Assembly: GCA_964415295.1 (NCBI GenBank)
Contig: CAYPYN010000006.1
Coordinates: 186,001 to 250,000 of the forward strand
DNA: 64,000 nt
Direction of reading: 5' to 3'
Source: SB21 sp964415295
GTDB lineage: Bacteria; CLD3; SB21
The notes under the pieces are model-generated. The model was given only the letters and a program-made list of their open reading frames with translations. It made no database searches and was not told where the DNA came from. The first letter of the stretch is position 1. Every line of letters begins with the position of its first letter. The position numbers and the translations under genes were made by a program. Positions 43,494-52,829 of the stretch are shown here, piece by piece.

Positions 43494-46172
43494 TTGTTAT
43501 CGTATGCAAAATCACCAGGCCTGCTTATTCTGCTCCTCATGTTCTGTTGCACAGGCGTTCTCCGCGCCGCTGAGGACGTCCGATTTTACGGAGATAAGAA
43601 CGGATATGACGAACAGCTTCTGAAAAACCATCTGGCTCTCTCGGACCGGCGGTTGCTCCTGGACCTGTCCGGTGCATGGACGGTGACCATCGACGGCGTT
43701 AAACGATCCGTAAACGTGCCCAGCAATTACGATTACGAAGGAGAAGTGCTCTACAGCAAGAGCTTTACGCCGGGTCCGGAATTCCATAACAAGCATTTCC
43801 GTCTGGTAAATTACGGGATCAACTTTCACGCCGAGATCCGTATCAACGGAGTATTCATCGCCAACGTTAACAGCGCTTATCTTCACACGGAAATCGATCT
43901 GGATGAAACGCTGATCAAACCGGAAGAAACTAATACGATAGAGATCCTTGTAGACAGCCGCCTCGATCCGCGGCTCGGCATTCCGCGGTATTCCCGCACA
44001 CTGCAGCCCAGACTTTACGGAGGCATCTTCCGAGAGATATTTCTGGTGGCCATGCCGAAAATGGCCATAGATAAATATCATCTGTCCTATGAGATCGCAA
44101 CGGATCAGCGCGAGTGCACGATGACGCTCGGGATTCAGCTTAGAAATTACGATTTTGGTTATCAAAAGCGCGACACCTCCCGCACAGCCGGATTGGTCGA
44201 CAAAAACGCCATCGTACGTTACATCGTAGAACTATACAATGAAGACGACCCGGAACCGGTATATACCAACCGATTCAAACGTTACCGCAACGTTTGGGAG
44301 ATACCGAAGATCAAGGAATTCAACGAAGAAAATGTGGTGACCGTCAATAACTTCACCAATTTTGAGACCAAGTTCTCCGTCGACAAGCCGATATTCTGGG
44401 CGCCGGTAAATCCGTATCGTTACCGGATGGTGATCTCGATCTTCGTCGGCAATGAGTTGGTCGACCAGATATCCGAAATGGTCGGAATCGCACGTTCCGA
44501 AGTCCACGAGCAGTACATCCTCTTCAATGCCCAGCCCATGACGATCAAAGGAGTAGTATATTACGAGGACTATCCGGGTACCGGAAATTCGCTCCCGTAC
44601 GCGGTGATGGAAGAGGATATCCTGAAGATAAAAAAGATGGGCGCTAATACGATCTATTTCAAACACCACCCGCCGCATCCTTACTTCGTCGAATTGTGTA
44701 ACCGGTATGGTTTATTCCTTCTCTATGAGGCGCCTCTGCACGGACTGACGAGCAATATCATAGAACAGCAGGCCTACGTGGAAGATCTGAAAGGTTATTT
44801 CAAATCCATGATCACCCTCAACCGGATGAACCCGTGTATCTTGGCCTGGGGATTGGGGAGCGCCTCGGATCACAGCCAGAAAGCTTCGCTAAACTATTTC
44901 TCGACGTTGACGCAGTGGATGAAGTCGCTGGACGACCGTCCCGTTTTTTACACTTCCATCCTTGGCAGTCAGGACATGTACATTGACAATGTGGACATGA
45001 TCAACCTCGACATCCGAAGCAACAGCGCCGTCTGGATCAATTCATATATTAACAAAAGCCTTTCACGATGGCCCAACCGTGCCGTGGTCTGCCTTTACGG
45101 AGCTCAGATCTTTTCCAATAACCAGAACGGCTACAGTGATCCCATGTCGACAAAATTCCAGGCCAAGCTGATCGTGGATATGTACAAGAAGCTTAGTGAG
45201 TGGAATGTCGCCGGCGGTCTTATCCGTTCGTACAATGATTTTGCGGTCAATCGTTCCTACGTATTCGCCAACCCGCACTACGATCCGACGATCTATACGT
45301 CCGGACTGGTCACGTACGACCGAAAGGACCGTTACGCATACGATATTGCTAAAGCGGTGTACAGCGATGACAAATTTGAAGCGATACCGATCGGTTCTTA
45401 TGCCACGGTATATCCGAAGACCTACCCTTTGATGGGATTGCTTTTGGTGGTCGTTTTCATCAGTTTTTACAGACAGAGCGGCAAGTTTAAGAACAGCGTC
45501 TTCCGTTCGATCACGAAGATACTCAGTTTTTATTCCGACATCCGCGAAAGCCGTGTCATTACACTTTGGCCGGCGTTCGTGATCGGTTTCCTGGGAAGTC
45601 TGGCTTTGGCAACTCACTTGTCGATCCTATTCTATGAATTGAGGCGTCATCAGATCTTTGACGAGGTCATGGCCAACTGGATCGTCTCCGATACGCTCAA
45701 ACGATGGCTGGACGGTCTGGCATGGAGTCCGGAAGGGTTCGTGTTCCAGTTCTGGTTCATCCTGGTCTTCGTCTTCTTTTTGATCGGCGCGCTGATCAAG
45801 CTGTTGTCTTACGTCTTCAACCGGCCGCTGTCTTTTCAACAGGCGCTGATCGCGGGATTCTGGAGCAGTTCGCATTATCTATTCCTCATTCCGTGCGTCA
45901 TTCTTTTTCAGCGTCTCATGAAGGTCGATGTTTTTCTGCATCTGTCCATATGGATATCGTTCCTCGTTCTCATTTGGCATTTTGTAAGACTCATGCGTAT
46001 TATCAAAATTGTGTTTGATATATCGTGGCTGCGTGTCGGGCTGGTTTATGGCGGGGTCTGGCTTATGCTGACGCTGTATTCGGCCTATTCGTATTCCAAA
46101 CATTATGACTTTTTCAATGTCATGGAGTATGTTCGTGAGATCCATGACACGAAGAATTATTCGTATGAGTAA
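43491..46172 (+). CDS. GH2-fold protein lacking both catalytic Glu, with C-terminal membrane domain
   Basis: An 893-residue protein. Signal sequence 1-26; GH2 sugar-binding jelly-roll about 50-190; Ig-like domain about 200-340; TIM barrel about 345-625; then about six membrane helices (roughly 646-660, 690-712, 750-775, 784-806, 813-832, 847-867) resembling a Yip1-type bundle. In active GH2 enzymes the acid/base is the Glu of W-S-L-G-N-E; here the segment is W453-G-L-G-S-A458. The nucleophile of the usual S/T-E-Y/F-G is L535 in VCLYGAQ. Both catalytic glutamates thus appear lost, suggesting a carbohydrate-binding or structural membrane protein rather than a glycosidase. TTG start supported by AAGGAG. 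Confidence 0.8.
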   Translation: MLLSYAKSPGLLILLLMFCCTGVLRAAEDVRFYGDKNGYDEQLLKNHLALSDRRLLLDLSGAWTVTIDGVKRSVNVPSNYDYEGEVLYSKSFTPGPEFHNKHFRLVNYGINFHAEIRINGVFIANVNSAYLHTEIDLDETLIKPEETNTIEILVDSRLDPRLGIPRYSRTLQPRLYGGIFREIFLVAMPKMAIDKYHLSYEIATDQRECTMTLGIQLRNYDFGYQKRDTSRTAGLVDKNAIVRYIVELYNEDDPEPVYTNRFKRYRNVWEIPKIKEFNEENVVTVNNFTNFETKFSVDKPIFWAPVNPYRYRMVISIFVGNELVDQISEMVGIARSEVHEQYILFNAQPMTIKGVVYYEDYPGTGNSLPYAVMEEDILKIKKMGANTIYFKHHPPHPYFVELCNRYGLFLLYEAPLHGLTSNIIEQQAYVEDLKGYFKSMITLNRMNPCILAWGLGSASDHSQKASLNYFSTLTQWMKSLDDRPVFYTSILGSQDMYIDNVDMINLDIRSNSAVWINSYINKSLSRWPNRAVVCLYGAQIFSNNQNGYSDPMSTKFQAKLIVDMYKKLSEWNVAGGLIRSYNDFAVNRSYVFANPHYDPTIYTSGLVTYDRKDRYAYDIAKAVYSDDKFEAIPIGSYATVYPKTYPLMGLLLVVVFISFYRQSGKFKNSVFRSITKILSFYSDIRESRVITLWPAFVIGFLGSLALATHLSILFYELRRHQIFDEVMANWIVSDTLKRWLDGLAWSPEGFVFQFWFILVFVFFLIGALIKLLSYVFNRPLSFQQALIAGFWSSSHYLFLIPCVILFQRLMKVDVFLHLSIWISFLVLIWHFVRLMRIIKIVFDISWLRVGLVYGGVWLMLTLYSAYSYSKHYDFFNVMEYVREIHDTKNYSYE

Positions 46173-46186
46173 AAGGAGATGAATTG
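46171..46186 (+). promoter_or_regulatory. Shine-Dalgarno deciding the TTG start of pyrE
   Basis: AAAAGGAG at 46171-46178 is 5 bases before TTG at 46184. The ATG at 46179 is followed at once by a stop (ATGAATTGA), so TTG is the real start. Confidence 0.6.
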
Positions 46187-46765
46187 AAACCCGGAGAAGT
46201 GCTGGACATATTTCGCCAGAGCGGAGCCTTGCTTGAAGGTCATTTTATTCTGACGTCGGGCGCCCACAGTCCTAATTACTTTCAGTGCGCCAAAGTGCTT
46301 CAGCATCCCAACTGGGCCCAGCTGTTGTGCGCCGAGATAGCCATGTTCTTCAAGGACCATAAGATCCACGCCGTTGCCGCCCCGGCGGTGGGGGGCATCA
46401 TCGTGGGTCATGAGGTCGCGCGGACGCTCAATGCGCGATGCGTATTTTCAGAAAGGGAAAACGGAGCGATGGCCTTCCGCCGCGGATTTGAGATCCGGCG
46501 CGACGAGAATGTTCTTGTAGTGGAAGACGTTGTTACGACCGGCGGTTCCTTAAAAGAAGTGATCCGTCTCTGCCGTGGCGCCAATGCCAACGTGATCGGC
46601 GTAGGATTCCTGGTGGACCGGAGCAACGGTTCCGTGGATTTCGGCGTTCCCAAGTATTCGCTGGTTTCCGTGGACGTTGTCAAATACGATCCGGCCGATT
46701 GTCCTTTATGCCGGGAAGGAAAATTACCGGCGGTCAAGCCGGGAAGCCGGTCGCTGAACAAATAA
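46184..46765 (+). CDS. pyrE: Orotate phosphoribosyltransferase
   Basis: Type I phosphoribosyltransferase of pyrimidine biosynthesis, joining orotate and PRPP to give orotidine 5'-phosphate. It has 193 residues. GAHSPNYFQCAKVLQ and APAVGGIIVGHEVAR precede the PRPP-binding loop VVEDVVTTGGS at 112-122. The C-terminal CPLCREGKLPAVKPGSR is the short cysteine-containing end seen in the Thermus-like PyrE group. It follows the GH2-like gene by 11 bp and precedes a metallo-hydrolase by 11 bp, but no other pyr gene is in the window. Confidence 0.93.
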   Translation: MKPGEVLDIFRQSGALLEGHFILTSGAHSPNYFQCAKVLQHPNWAQLLCAEIAMFFKDHKIHAVAAPAVGGIIVGHEVARTLNARCVFSERENGAMAFRRGFEIRRDENVLVVEDVVTTGGSLKEVIRLCRGANANVIGVGFLVDRSNGSVDFGVPKYSLVSVDVVKYDPADCPLCREGKLPAVKPGSRSLNK

Positions 46766-46776
46766 TTCGCGTTGCC

Positions 46777-47556
46777 ATGTCTTCAACATTATCCATATGC
46801 GTACTCGGAAGCGGCAGTAAAGGCAACTGCACCTATGTGCGTGCCGGTCAAACGCATTGCCTGATCGATGCGGGATTGCGGTATGAGGAACTCAAACGGC
46901 GTCTTCACAGCATTGAGGTGAAACCGGAAGACATCCGGCATGTACTCATAACCCACGAACACTTCGATCATATCAGCGGACTTAAGAAATTCACAAAGAC
47001 CCACAAAGTGACGGTTCACACCAATGCATCGACTTATCTTCATGTGAGTTCGGAACTGCCGGCCGGCTACGCGGTGAATGTATTTGACAACCCATTCAAA
47101 ATTGACGACATTACTGTAATACCCTTCCCGGTCTCACATGACGCCGCAGATCCTGTTGCGTTCAGTTTTCAATACGGCGCCAAAAAGATCAGCGTTCTGA
47201 CGGATACGGGATACACGTCGCACCTCGTGAAGGAACACATCCGCGGCAGCGATGTGCTGGTTCTGGAAAGCAATCATGACGAAGATATGCTGAGAACGGG
47301 AACATATCCTTGGCCGCTGAAGCAGAGGATCTCAAGCCGGTTCGGCCATTTGTCCAACCGGCAGGCGGCCGATACGCTGAGTGAAATCGCGTGCGGCAGA
47401 CTGCGTCACGTTTTTCTCGCGCATTTGAGCGCAGAAAATAATTCGCCTTCGCTGGCTTTGAGAACCGTGGGGGCCCGGTTATCGGCCATGACCGAATCGG
47501 CACCGGCGCTTTTACTTACGCATCAGGACCGCGTAAGCGAAATGATCCATTTGTAA
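46777..47556 (+). CDS. WalJ/YycJ-like metallo-beta-lactamase-fold hydrolase
   Basis: A 259-residue MBL-fold protein. CVLGSGSKGNCTYV at the N-terminus is the YycJ/WalJ signature. The metal site HEHFDH is at 60-65, and later VSHDA, LTDTGY, LESNHDEDML and FLAHLS provide the remaining ligands in family order. Homologues have been linked to 5'-exonuclease activity and cell-wall coordination in Firmicutes; the role here is not established. The frame is open back to 46699 inside pyrE, but homology begins at the ATG at 46777. Confidence 0.9.
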   Translation: MSSTLSICVLGSGSKGNCTYVRAGQTHCLIDAGLRYEELKRRLHSIEVKPEDIRHVLITHEHFDHISGLKKFTKTHKVTVHTNASTYLHVSSELPAGYAVNVFDNPFKIDDITVIPFPVSHDAADPVAFSFQYGAKKISVLTDTGYTSHLVKEHIRGSDVLVLESNHDEDMLRTGTYPWPLKQRISSRFGHLSNRQAADTLSEIACGRLRHVFLAHLSAENNSPSLALRTVGARLSAMTESAPALLLTHQDRVSEMIHL

Positions 47557-47583
47557 GAAGAAACAAGATACCAACGCATTTTT

Positions 47584-49386
47584 ATGGACGATTCTCTCAT
47601 AAAACCTACCGAAGACCTGTCGGTTCTGCGCGCCGAAGCGGATACGCTCGAGCAAACGGATGCGCGTCTGTCGAAGTCCGAAAGCGCGGAACTAAAGGAG
47701 ATTCTGACGCGGTATTACCGCCTTCCGCTTCCGCATCCTCTCGATGTGTACCGCAATTTCCATGAACAGCCCGTCAATGTTCGCATGACGATTCAAAACG
47801 ATTCGTTTTGGAATAAGGTCGGACGTTACATTCAGGTCATCGATTTCAGCGAGCAGGAAAGACTGAAGTTTGCCCGTGATTCGGAATGCAAGAACCTGAT
47901 GGTATTCCTGCTTTTTGAAAAGAATCTTGAGGTTCTGGACGCGGTTTTCAATAACCCGAGACTGCCTACGAAGGTCCTGCTCGATTATATCAATCTGATC
48001 AAGGAACGGGATATCGACCGCGAGGACGATAAGATACTCAAAACGGCACAGCGGGTGATGAAGCGGCGTAGCCGGCGTATCGTCAAGGCGCGTGAAATCC
48101 ACTCCCTGGCTTTTCAAAGTCTTAATCTGGAGAACGCGGCCGTTTTGTTCTCGTTTATGATCGACGAAGACCCGCAGATCCGGCAGGCTGCTTCCAATGT
48201 CATTTCGATGATGTCGATCAAATTTCTTCAGAAGATTCTTCGAAGCGAGGATTTTGCCGATCTGATGCGGCGTCGTCAGCCGACCTTACTGGGCAATGAG
48301 TTCTTCGAAATTCTCCACGCCGCCGTCAAGATCATCATGGCTTCGAAGGAAACCAGCAAAATGATCGAAGAGGAGGAGGAGATCGAGATCGAAGCCGATC
48401 TCGTATCCGATCTCAGAGCGCGTAAACTGCGAACGCTGGAGAAGAGTAAAGAGGATCCCTCCGACTTTTTTAATCTGAGCGTGATCGTTTACATGCATCT
48501 GGAAAGCGACGATGCCGTTATCAGAATGGCGCAGGACGTTTTGTCGCTGGAAGATGTATTCGAGCTTCTGAGCGACGACTCCACGCCGAGGCATGTGTCG
48601 GTTTCGATCCTGCGGATGCTCGAAAAACATCCCAATAAGAACATCCAATCAAGAGCGCAGGAGATCCGCATCAAGGATGCGGAGCGGCTTAACAAAAAGA
48701 TGAAAGAGATCGAGGTCAGCGTCAATGCGTACTTTGACGTCATTTTCCAATCGCTGAATTACTCCAAGATCAACAACGAAAAAGAAGCCGTACAGAATCT
48801 GCGCTCGGCGCTCAATTATCTTCAGCAATTTGCGCAGGAAGCGGACGCGTTGGAGCCCGGCGCTGTAACGGTCACGCAAGGCGTCGTTCGCAAGGCGATC
48901 GAGCATTTTGATCACTCCATCACGCACCTGTACGGCGATACAAAACGAGAGGTCTTCAGCGAGATCGAAGAGATCCAGGGCATGGTGCGGCACATATTGG
49001 ACCTCAAAAACTTCAAATTTGAAGAAGAGAATCAAAAGGCCGAGGATGTCGACGAAGAGATTCTCAACAAAGCCGTGATGATCTGGCGAGCCACGATCAG
49101 CGTCTTCCTGGGACGCGTCAAAGACCTTGAAGAAATGCTTCGGATGAAATGGACCAAGCTCATCAGCGAAGGGAATACGAAGCAAAAGGTGGAAGAGATC
49201 GAAAGCGATCTGTACGAAGCCTTCAACGAGATCGAATCCAGCCACAAGACGTCCGTGGAATGTAAACTCAAGATCCCTTGCCGTGAATGCAAGCGGCGCG
49301 GCTGTGCATCCGAAAGATTCCTGCACCAGGTCGATTTTCTGCTCGATGAGATCAATGTGAATTTCGGCAAGACCAAAGTGTCCTGA
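47584..49386 (+). CDS. Unrecognised helical, HEAT-like protein of 600 residues
   Basis: No family is recognised. The protein is almost wholly alpha-helical. Residues 70-360 show leucine-rich helix pairs with DPQIRQAASNVISMM and DDAVIRMAQDVL, in the style of HEAT/ARM or DUF2336-like repeats. An acidic run, EEEEEIEIEADL, is at about 261-272. The part after 370 is rich in long charged helices, probably coiled coil. Near the C-terminus four cysteines occur in VECKLKIPCRECKRRGC, a candidate metal site. It is followed two bases later by the 3-methyladenine glycosylase gene. A scaffold or regulatory role is a guess from the fold only. Confidence 0.6.
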   Translation: MDDSLIKPTEDLSVLRAEADTLEQTDARLSKSESAELKEILTRYYRLPLPHPLDVYRNFHEQPVNVRMTIQNDSFWNKVGRYIQVIDFSEQERLKFARDSECKNLMVFLLFEKNLEVLDAVFNNPRLPTKVLLDYINLIKERDIDREDDKILKTAQRVMKRRSRRIVKAREIHSLAFQSLNLENAAVLFSFMIDEDPQIRQAASNVISMMSIKFLQKILRSEDFADLMRRRQPTLLGNEFFEILHAAVKIIMASKETSKMIEEEEEIEIEADLVSDLRARKLRTLEKSKEDPSDFFNLSVIVYMHLESDDAVIRMAQDVLSLEDVFELLSDDSTPRHVSVSILRMLEKHPNKNIQSRAQEIRIKDAERLNKKMKEIEVSVNAYFDVIFQSLNYSKINNEKEAVQNLRSALNYLQQFAQEADALEPGAVTVTQGVVRKAIEHFDHSITHLYGDTKREVFSEIEEIQGMVRHILDLKNFKFEEENQKAEDVDEEILNKAVMIWRATISVFLGRVKDLEEMLRMKWTKLISEGNTKQKVEEIESDLYEAFNEIESSHKTSVECKLKIPCRECKRRGCASERFLHQVDFLLDEINVNFGKTKVS

Positions 49387-49387
49387 A

Positions 49388-49981
49388 ATGCCTGCCAGAC
49401 TTTCCCGCCGTTTTTTCAGCCGGCCTACCCTCGAAGTGGCTCCCGATCTCTTAGGTAAAATACTCGTTCGTAACAAAGGTTCCGCACGCATCGCCGGTCG
49501 TATCGTGGAAGTGGAAGCGTACCGGCATGCCGACGACCCGGCGTCGCACGCGCACCGCGGTCTGACACCGCGTAATCGGCTGATGTTCGGCGAAGCCGGT
49601 CGTGCGTATGTTTATTTTATCTACGGGATGTATTATTGCGTCAATGTGGTAACCGAAAGAACCGGCGTCGCCGGCGCGTGCCTCATCCGTGCGCTGGAGC
49701 CGGTCGAAGGTTTGGCGTTCATGCAGAAGCGCAGAAACACGTTGAACGTTCATGCACTGACCAGCGGTCCGGGCAAACTATGCCAGGCCCTCGCTATTGA
49801 CAGAATGTGTAACGGTCTGGACTTGCGGGGAGACGAACTTTTCATAACGGACGACGGCTTTCGTGAATTCAAGATCAAACGCTCACCCCGCATCGGCATT
49901 CGCGTTGGTGCCGAAAAGCCCTGGCGCTTCTTTATCGAAGGAAATGAATTTGTAAGCAAAAGCAATTTTAGAAAGACCTGA
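49388..49981 (+). CDS. DNA-3-methyladenine glycosylase (AAG/MPG type)
   Basis: Base-excision repair glycosylase removing 3-methyladenine, hypoxanthine and related bases, 197 residues, normal for the Mpg family. LARDLLGKILV appears as APDLLGKILVR. The catalytic glutamate is in IVEVEAYRHADDPASHAHRG (E of EVEAY), followed by MFGEAGRAYVYFIYGMYYCVN, the family's DNA-intercalating tyrosine region. TSGPGKLCQAL and the RIGI-type C-terminus complete the fold. It lies two bases after the helical protein, suggesting a two-gene unit. Confidence 0.93.
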   Translation: MPARLSRRFFSRPTLEVAPDLLGKILVRNKGSARIAGRIVEVEAYRHADDPASHAHRGLTPRNRLMFGEAGRAYVYFIYGMYYCVNVVTERTGVAGACLIRALEPVEGLAFMQKRRNTLNVHALTSGPGKLCQALAIDRMCNGLDLRGDELFITDDGFREFKIKRSPRIGIRVGAEKPWRFFIEGNEFVSKSNFRKT

Positions 49982-50020
49982 TACGTCTCTCCACCGCCTG
50001 TTATTCGTTGAATATCTCAT

Positions 50021-50049
50021 TTGAAACTGAATAATCTTTTTTCTACATT
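50021..50049 (+). promoter_or_regulatory. Putative sigma-70-like promoter for valS
   Basis: TTGAAA (5 of 6 consensus matches), a 17-base spacer and TACATT (4 of 6) lie in the 95-bp gap before valS. The predicted transcription start would be near 50056, leaving about 20 bases of leader before the first ATG. Confidence 0.4.
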
Positions 50050-50076
50050 ACGCGGCAATTTAGAAATAGAAAGGAC

Positions 50077-52788
50077 ATGAACGGAATTCTCATGAACGAT
50101 GCTACTTCAAAACTGAATCGGGAGATCCCCAAAGCCTACGACCCCAAGGCCGTTGAAGATAAATGGTATGCGTACTGGATGAAGCACCGCCTTTTTCGTG
50201 CGGAAGTGAACACGCAGAAGAGACCGTTCACTATTGTCATTCCTCCGCCCAATGTGACCGGCGCCCTGCACATCGGCCATGCATACAATAATTCCGTGCA
50301 GGACATCTATATTCGATTCAAACGCATGCAGGGCTTTGAAACGCTGTGGTCGCCGGGAACGGATCATGCGGGTATTGCGACCCAAACCGTCGTGGAAAAG
50401 CAATTAAAATCCGAAGGGAAAGACCGCCGCCAATTGGGACGTGAAGCGTTCGTCGAAGAAGTCTGGAAGCACAAAGCGGTCTACCGCGACCGGATCATCA
50501 GCCAATTGCAGAAGATGGGCTGTTCCTGCGACTGGGAACGCGAATGGTTTACCATGGATGACACACTTTCCGATGCGGTCAAGGAAGTCTTCGTCCATTT
50601 CTATGAAAAAGGATGGATCTACAAAGGACATTATATTGTCAATTGGTGTCCTTTCTCACAATCCGCTATTTCCGATGAAGAAGTGGAATACAAAGAGGTC
50701 AACGGCAAACTCTGGCATTTCAAATACCCGGTCAAAGGTTCTCAAGAATTCATGGTCGTTGCGACGACGCGTCCTGAGACGATGCTCGGCGATACCGGTG
50801 TGGCCGTTCATCCCGAAGACGAACGTTACCGCCATCTGATCGGAAAGAAGATCGTTCTGCCCATTGTGGGCCGCGAGATACCGATCTTTGCGGATGCCTA
50901 CGTGGACAAAGAGTTCGGAACCGGCGCCGTCAAAGTAACGCCATCGCACGACCCCAACGACTTCCAAATGGGTAAACGGCATAATCTTGAATTCGTCAAC
51001 ATCATGAACCCCGACGCCTCGCTGAATAAGAACGTACCTCCGCCGTATCAGGGCTTGGACCGTTTCGCGGCGAGGAAAAAGGTGGTTGAAGAAATGCAGC
51101 AGCTGGGCTGTCTCGTCAAGATCGAAGATCACGTCAACCGCGTCGGCTATTCCCAGCGCGGAAATGTGCCGATCGAACCGCTGGTGTCGGAACAATGGTT
51201 TCTCAAAATGGAAGAGCTGGCCAAACCTGCTCTGGAAGCGGTTTTGAACCAAACGATCAAAATCCATCCGGAAAAGTGGATCAAAACATACGAGCACTGG
51301 ATGACCACGATCCGCGACTGGTGTATTTCCCGTCAATTATGGTGGGGACACCGGATACCGGCGTATTATCTGCCGTCCGGTGAAATGGTGGTTGCAAAGT
51401 CCAAAGAGGAAGCCATTGAAAAACTAAGAGTCAAGAATCAAAAATTAAAAGTTGAAGACATTCGCCAGGATGAAGACGTACTGGATACGTGGTTCTCTTC
51501 ATGGCTTGTACCGTTTTCATCCATGGGTTGGCCCAAGGATACGGAAGATCTTAAATACTTCTATCCGACGAGCCTGCTCGTTACCGGGCCCGATATCATT
51601 TTTTTCTGGGTGGCCCGTATGATCATGGCCGGGCTGGAATTTACCAAAAAGCCGCCGTTCACGCAGGTCTATTTCAACGGCATTGTCCGCGACGAGAAGG
51701 GCCGCAAGATGAGCAAGTCGTTGGGCAACGGGATCGATCCCATCGCCGTGATTGATACGTATTCCGCCGACGCGTTGCGATTTACTCTCGTGGATCTGAG
51801 CGCGGAAGGACAGGATATCAATCTCAGCGAGAAACAGTTCGAGATCGGAAGAAATTTCTCGAATAAAGTATGGAATTCGTTCCGATTCATCGCGATGCAG
51901 ATGGAAAATTGCCCGCAGGCGCGGCCGCAATTGCCGGAGGCTTCTAAGATCACGGAACTGGCCGACCGTTGGATCCTGAGCCGGTACAACAGGGCCGTGG
52001 CCGGTATTACGGAAGGTCTTGAGAACTACAAACTTCATGACGCGATGAATTCCGTCTATCAGTTCTTTTGGAACGACTACTGCGACTGGTACCTGGAACT
52101 CATCAAAGACAGGATGTACAACGGTTCCGATGAGATCAAGGCGCAGACATTATCCATGACGCTGTACCTGATGGAAGGCATCATGAAACTGATGCACCCG
52201 ATCGTGCCGTTCATCAGCGAGGAGATATGGCAGAGACTGGCCCCGCGAAATGAAGGCGAAAGCATCATGATTCAGAAATGGGAAACGGCGGACGGCAAGT
52301 GGTATAACGACGAAGTAGAAAAAGAGTTTGAACTGGTGAAGGACATCATCGTCGCGATCCGGAACATCCGTTCCGAAATGAACATTCCGCCATCCAGGAA
52401 AACCGATGCCATCATGGTTTGCGCCGATACAGAAGTGGAACGGGTTCTGATAAATGCCGAAAGTTATGTCAAAGGGCTTGCAAGAACGGAGAGCATGACC
52501 GTGACCGCTTCGGCTTCGAAGCCTAAGAACTGCGCCAGCGCTGTGGTCTCCGGCGTCGAAGTGTACGTACCGCTCGAAGGCATCATCGATGTGGAAGTTG
52601 AGCGCTCGCGTCTGAGCAAAGAGATCGCCCGACTGGAAGGACAGGTGGAAGGCATTGGCGCGAAATTGGGCAATGAAGCTTTTGTCGCTAAAGCGCCTCC
52701 GCAGGTGATCGAGAAGGAAAAAGCGAAACTGGATAATTTCCGCGAGACGATCGCGAAACTGAAAACGAGCCTGGAACAATTCAAATAG
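50077..52788 (+). CDS. valS: Valyl-tRNA synthetase
   Basis: Class Ia aminoacyl-tRNA synthetase of 903 residues that charges tRNA-Val and edits threonine. PPPNVTGALHIGH (HIGH at 65-68), the CP1 editing domain with TTRPETMLGDTGVAVHP, GTDHAG, VLDTWFSSW, KMSKS at about 544-548, and a C-terminal coiled coil (VEVERSRLSKEIARLEGQV) are all present, so it is intact. AAGGA almost abuts the ATG at 50077. An ATG at 50092 is a possible alternative start, since the first five residues are unconserved. A locally AT-rich stretch at 51421-51459 encodes KLRVKNQKLKVED just before the catalytic-domain return. A terminator follows. Confidence 0.96.
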   Translation: MNGILMNDATSKLNREIPKAYDPKAVEDKWYAYWMKHRLFRAEVNTQKRPFTIVIPPPNVTGALHIGHAYNNSVQDIYIRFKRMQGFETLWSPGTDHAGIATQTVVEKQLKSEGKDRRQLGREAFVEEVWKHKAVYRDRIISQLQKMGCSCDWEREWFTMDDTLSDAVKEVFVHFYEKGWIYKGHYIVNWCPFSQSAISDEEVEYKEVNGKLWHFKYPVKGSQEFMVVATTRPETMLGDTGVAVHPEDERYRHLIGKKIVLPIVGREIPIFADAYVDKEFGTGAVKVTPSHDPNDFQMGKRHNLEFVNIMNPDASLNKNVPPPYQGLDRFAARKKVVEEMQQLGCLVKIEDHVNRVGYSQRGNVPIEPLVSEQWFLKMEELAKPALEAVLNQTIKIHPEKWIKTYEHWMTTIRDWCISRQLWWGHRIPAYYLPSGEMVVAKSKEEAIEKLRVKNQKLKVEDIRQDEDVLDTWFSSWLVPFSSMGWPKDTEDLKYFYPTSLLVTGPDIIFFWVARMIMAGLEFTKKPPFTQVYFNGIVRDEKGRKMSKSLGNGIDPIAVIDTYSADALRFTLVDLSAEGQDINLSEKQFEIGRNFSNKVWNSFRFIAMQMENCPQARPQLPEASKITELADRWILSRYNRAVAGITEGLENYKLHDAMNSVYQFFWNDYCDWYLELIKDRMYNGSDEIKAQTLSMTLYLMEGIMKLMHPIVPFISEEIWQRLAPRNEGESIMIQKWETADGKWYNDEVEKEFELVKDIIVAIRNIRSEMNIPPSRKTDAIMVCADTEVERVLINAESYVKGLARTESMTVTASASKPKNCASAVVSGVEVYVPLEGIIDVEVERSRLSKEIARLEGQVEGIGAKLGNEAFVAKAPPQVIEKEKAKLDNFRETIAKLKTSLEQFK

Positions 52789-52829
52789 AAAAGAAATGTT
52801 GGCGGTCAAAGCTGACATTTGAAAGTGCC

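Noticed and set aside
43491..46172. Calling the protein an active beta-galactosidase or beta-glucuronidase
   Set aside because: Both catalytic glutamate positions read Ala458 and Leu535, so activity of the usual GH2 type is not supported.
48649..49491. 280-codon minus-strand frame opposite the helical protein gene
   Set aside because: Low-complexity F/L/D-rich translation typical of the antisense of charged helices. The plus-strand frame fits its neighbours and has the better start context.
50656..51336. 226-codon minus-strand frame opposite valS
   Set aside because: Antisense shadow of an intact valS with all class I motifs.
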